Shown piece by piece: positions 62,734 through 64,000 of a DNA stretch of 64,000 nucleotides. The notes under the pieces are model-generated. The model worked only from the letters and a program-made list of their open reading frames with translations. It ran no database searches and was not told the origin of the DNA. The stretch spans positions 3,038,001-3,102,000 of the forward strand of contig NZ_CP041372.2 of NCBI RefSeq assembly GCF_006965545.2, read 5' to 3'. A program made the translations under genes and the position numbers. The first letter of the stretch is position 1, and each line of letters starts with the position of its first letter. This DNA is from Paenalkalicoccus suaedae. Its GTDB lineage: Bacteria; Bacillota; Bacilli; Bacillales; Salisediminibacteriaceae.

Positions 62734-64000
62734 ATGGCGCAAAAGGAATTTAAAGCCGAGTCCAAACGACTGCTAGAAATGATGGTTAACTCGATCTACT
62801 CTCAAAAGGAGATCTTTTTACGAGAGCTCATCTCCAACGCAAGTGATGCTATTGATAAGATGTACTATCGCACGTTAACCGATGAATCGCTATCGTTTAA
62901 CCAAGATGACTTTTATATTAAGGTAACTGCTGATAAAGAGGCCAGAACGCTTACGATCGTCGATACAGGAATTGGTATGAACGAGGCGGAGCTTGAAGAA
63001 AACTTGGGGACGATTGCTCGCAGTGGCTCCCTTGCCTTTAAGCAACAAAATGAAGCAAAAGATGGGCATGATATCATTGGCCAATTTGGCGTTGGGTTCT
63101 ACTCCGCCTTTATGGTTGCAGATCGCGTGACGGTTGTGACAAAGTCTGCTGATTCAAGCCAAGCATTCCGCTGGGAATCAAACGGCACGGACGGCTATAC
63201 TATCGAACCTACTGATTACGACGCTGTTGGCTCTACCATCACCCTTCACCTCAAGGAAAATCAAGAGGATGCAGAGGAATCATTTGATGAGTATTTAGAT
63301 GAACAACGACTGAAGCAAATTATTAAGAAGTACTCTGACTTCATCCGCTATCCAATTAAAATGGATGTAACGAAGTACGAGCAGCAGGAAGATAGTGAAG
63401 AAACAGTTGAAACGATCGAAGAAGAAACGATCAACAGCATGGTGCCGATCTGGAGAAAGAATAAGAGTGAGCTTACAGACGCTGACTACGAAAACTTTTA
63501 TCAAGAGAAGCGTTATGGCTTCGACAAGCCCCTTGCCTACGAGCATATTCATGTCGACGGTACCATTCGCTACAACTCGATTTTATATATTCCAGAGACG
63601 ACACCGTTTGACTTTTACTCGAAGGACTTCGAAAAAGGTCTTGAGCTTTACTCTAGCGGCGTTTTAATCATGGAAAAGTGCCCGGATTTACTACCTGACT
63701 ATTTCAGCTTCGTGAAAGGAATGGTCGATTCAGAGGATCTATCCCTCAACATTTCCCGGGAAATTTTGCAACATGATCGACAGCTTCAAATGATTGCGAA
63801 GAATATTAAGAGCAAAATCAAATCCCAGCTGAAAAAAATGCTAAAGAATGACCGCGAACATTATGAGAAATTCTTCGAAGCGTTTGGACGCCAGCTCAAG
63901 TACGGCGTTTACAGTGACTTCGGCCAAAATAAAGAGGACCTCCAAGATCTTCTTCTCTTCCATTCTTCGAAGGAGAAAAAATTAGTTTCTCTAGCTGATT
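62734..64000 (+). CDS. htpG: Molecular chaperone HtpG (Hsp90), C-terminus cut by window edge
   Basis: The visible 422 residues are Hsp90: [33 protein letters not shown] and [15 protein letters not shown] in the ATP domain (about 1-220), then the middle domain with [12 protein letters not shown] and SREILQ. It is an ATP-dependent chaperone. The start is the ATG at 62734 with AAAGGAGA upstream; an ATG 9 nt earlier is out of frame. The gene continues past the right edge. Confidence 0.97.
   Translation, partial: MAQKEFKAESKRLLEMMVNSIYSQKEIFLRELISNASDAIDKMYYRTLTDESLSFNQDDFYIKVTADKEARTLTIVDTGIGMNEAELEENLGTIARSGSLAFKQQNEAKDGHDIIGQFGVGFYSAFMVADRVTVVTKSADSSQAFRWESNGTDGYTIEPTDYDAVGSTITLHLKENQEDAEESFDEYLDEQRLKQIIKKYSDFIRYPIKMDVTKYEQQEDSEETVETIEEETINSMVPIWRKNKSELTDADYENFYQEKRYGFDKPLAYEHIHVDGTIRYNSILYIPETTPFDFYSKDFEKGLELYSSGVLIMEKCPDLLPDYFSFVKGMVDSEDLSLNISREILQHDRQLQMIAKNIKSKIKSQLKKMLKNDREHYEKFFEAFGRQLKYGVYSDFGQNKEDLQDLLLFHSSKEKKLVSLAD

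Overview
The window reads as chromosome of a Gram-positive, spore-former-type Bacillaceae species. Evidence: AGGAGG-type ribosome binding sites, surface proteins with SLH and 'stalk' (copper-amine-oxidase-N-like) domains, a flotillin/NfeD pair behind a sigma-W-type promoter, a CIRCE operator, KipI/KipA homologues, and secreted proteins rich in Asp/Glu. The acidic secreted proteins hint at an alkaliphilic or salt-tolerant lifestyle (inference). No phage, IS transposase, CRISPR array, rRNA or tRNA was recognised.

Layout. 1-5.5 kb (mostly minus): partial stalk-CAP protein, short ComEA-like protein, PAS-GGDEF diguanylate cyclase, SLH-anchored N-formylglutamate-amidohydrolase-like protein. 5.6-15.6 kb (plus): acyltransferase-3 membrane protein, two tandem SLH-anchored 5'-nucleotidase paralogues, then a two-gene unit of an M14 carboxypeptidase and a D,D-carboxypeptidase that both carry stalk domains. 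16.3-18.9 kb: floT, NfeD-like gene and a coiled-coil gene. 19-22 kb: divergent flagellin and an MHYT-GGDEF-EAL protein. 22.2-28.9 kb: beta-galactoside utilisation cluster (GH42, two permeases, binding lipoprotein, ROK repressor). 30-40 kb: MgtC, DUF59, MCP, DUF2071, photolyase/cryptochrome, nitrilase, TauE/SafE and DUF418 genes, separated by large repeat-filled gaps. 41-45 kb: giant secreted nuclease. 45.2-50.3 kb: five-gene operon of BMP-like protein, histidine kinase and pxpB/pxpA/pxpC. 50.9-59.1 kb: ppc, an M20 amidase, putP and an aldehyde dehydrogenase. 59.8-64 kb: a GAF-STAS gene broken by one in-frame TGA, a small unknown gene, a ROK kinase, and htpG behind a perfect CIRCE.

The unusual part lies between the genes. 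(1) At least eleven intergenic arrays carry a short word repeated at a strict 20- or 21-bp pitch, about two DNA helical turns. The word differs between loci (GCGCGGTT, TGTCATAA, TTATGTTC, TGTACCGTA, TTACTTC, TTCGCACA, ATGCACAC). Every array begins about 17-79 nt beyond an intrinsic terminator. Two GC-rich arrays 46 kb apart share the same 103-bp super-period (4 x 21 + 19). (2) Five loci (29.0-30.1, 33.3-34.3, 38.2-38.8, 40.2-40.9, 59.1-59.8 kb) carry a composite non-coding element. Its modules keep one order: A (small UUC-loop hairpins), B (about 170 nt, long-range folded, sometimes with a nested D domain), a terminator, a 20-bp array, hairpin H, and C (about 150 nt, multi-stem). Two loci are partial: 38.2 kb lacks terminator and array, and 40.2 kb lacks C and faces an inverted A-B copy. 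A sixth C copy site at 16.0 kb has array, H and C only. Copies differ by compensatory changes in B, C, D and H stems, which supports conserved RNA (or cruciform) structure. I do not recognise B, C or D as a known family.
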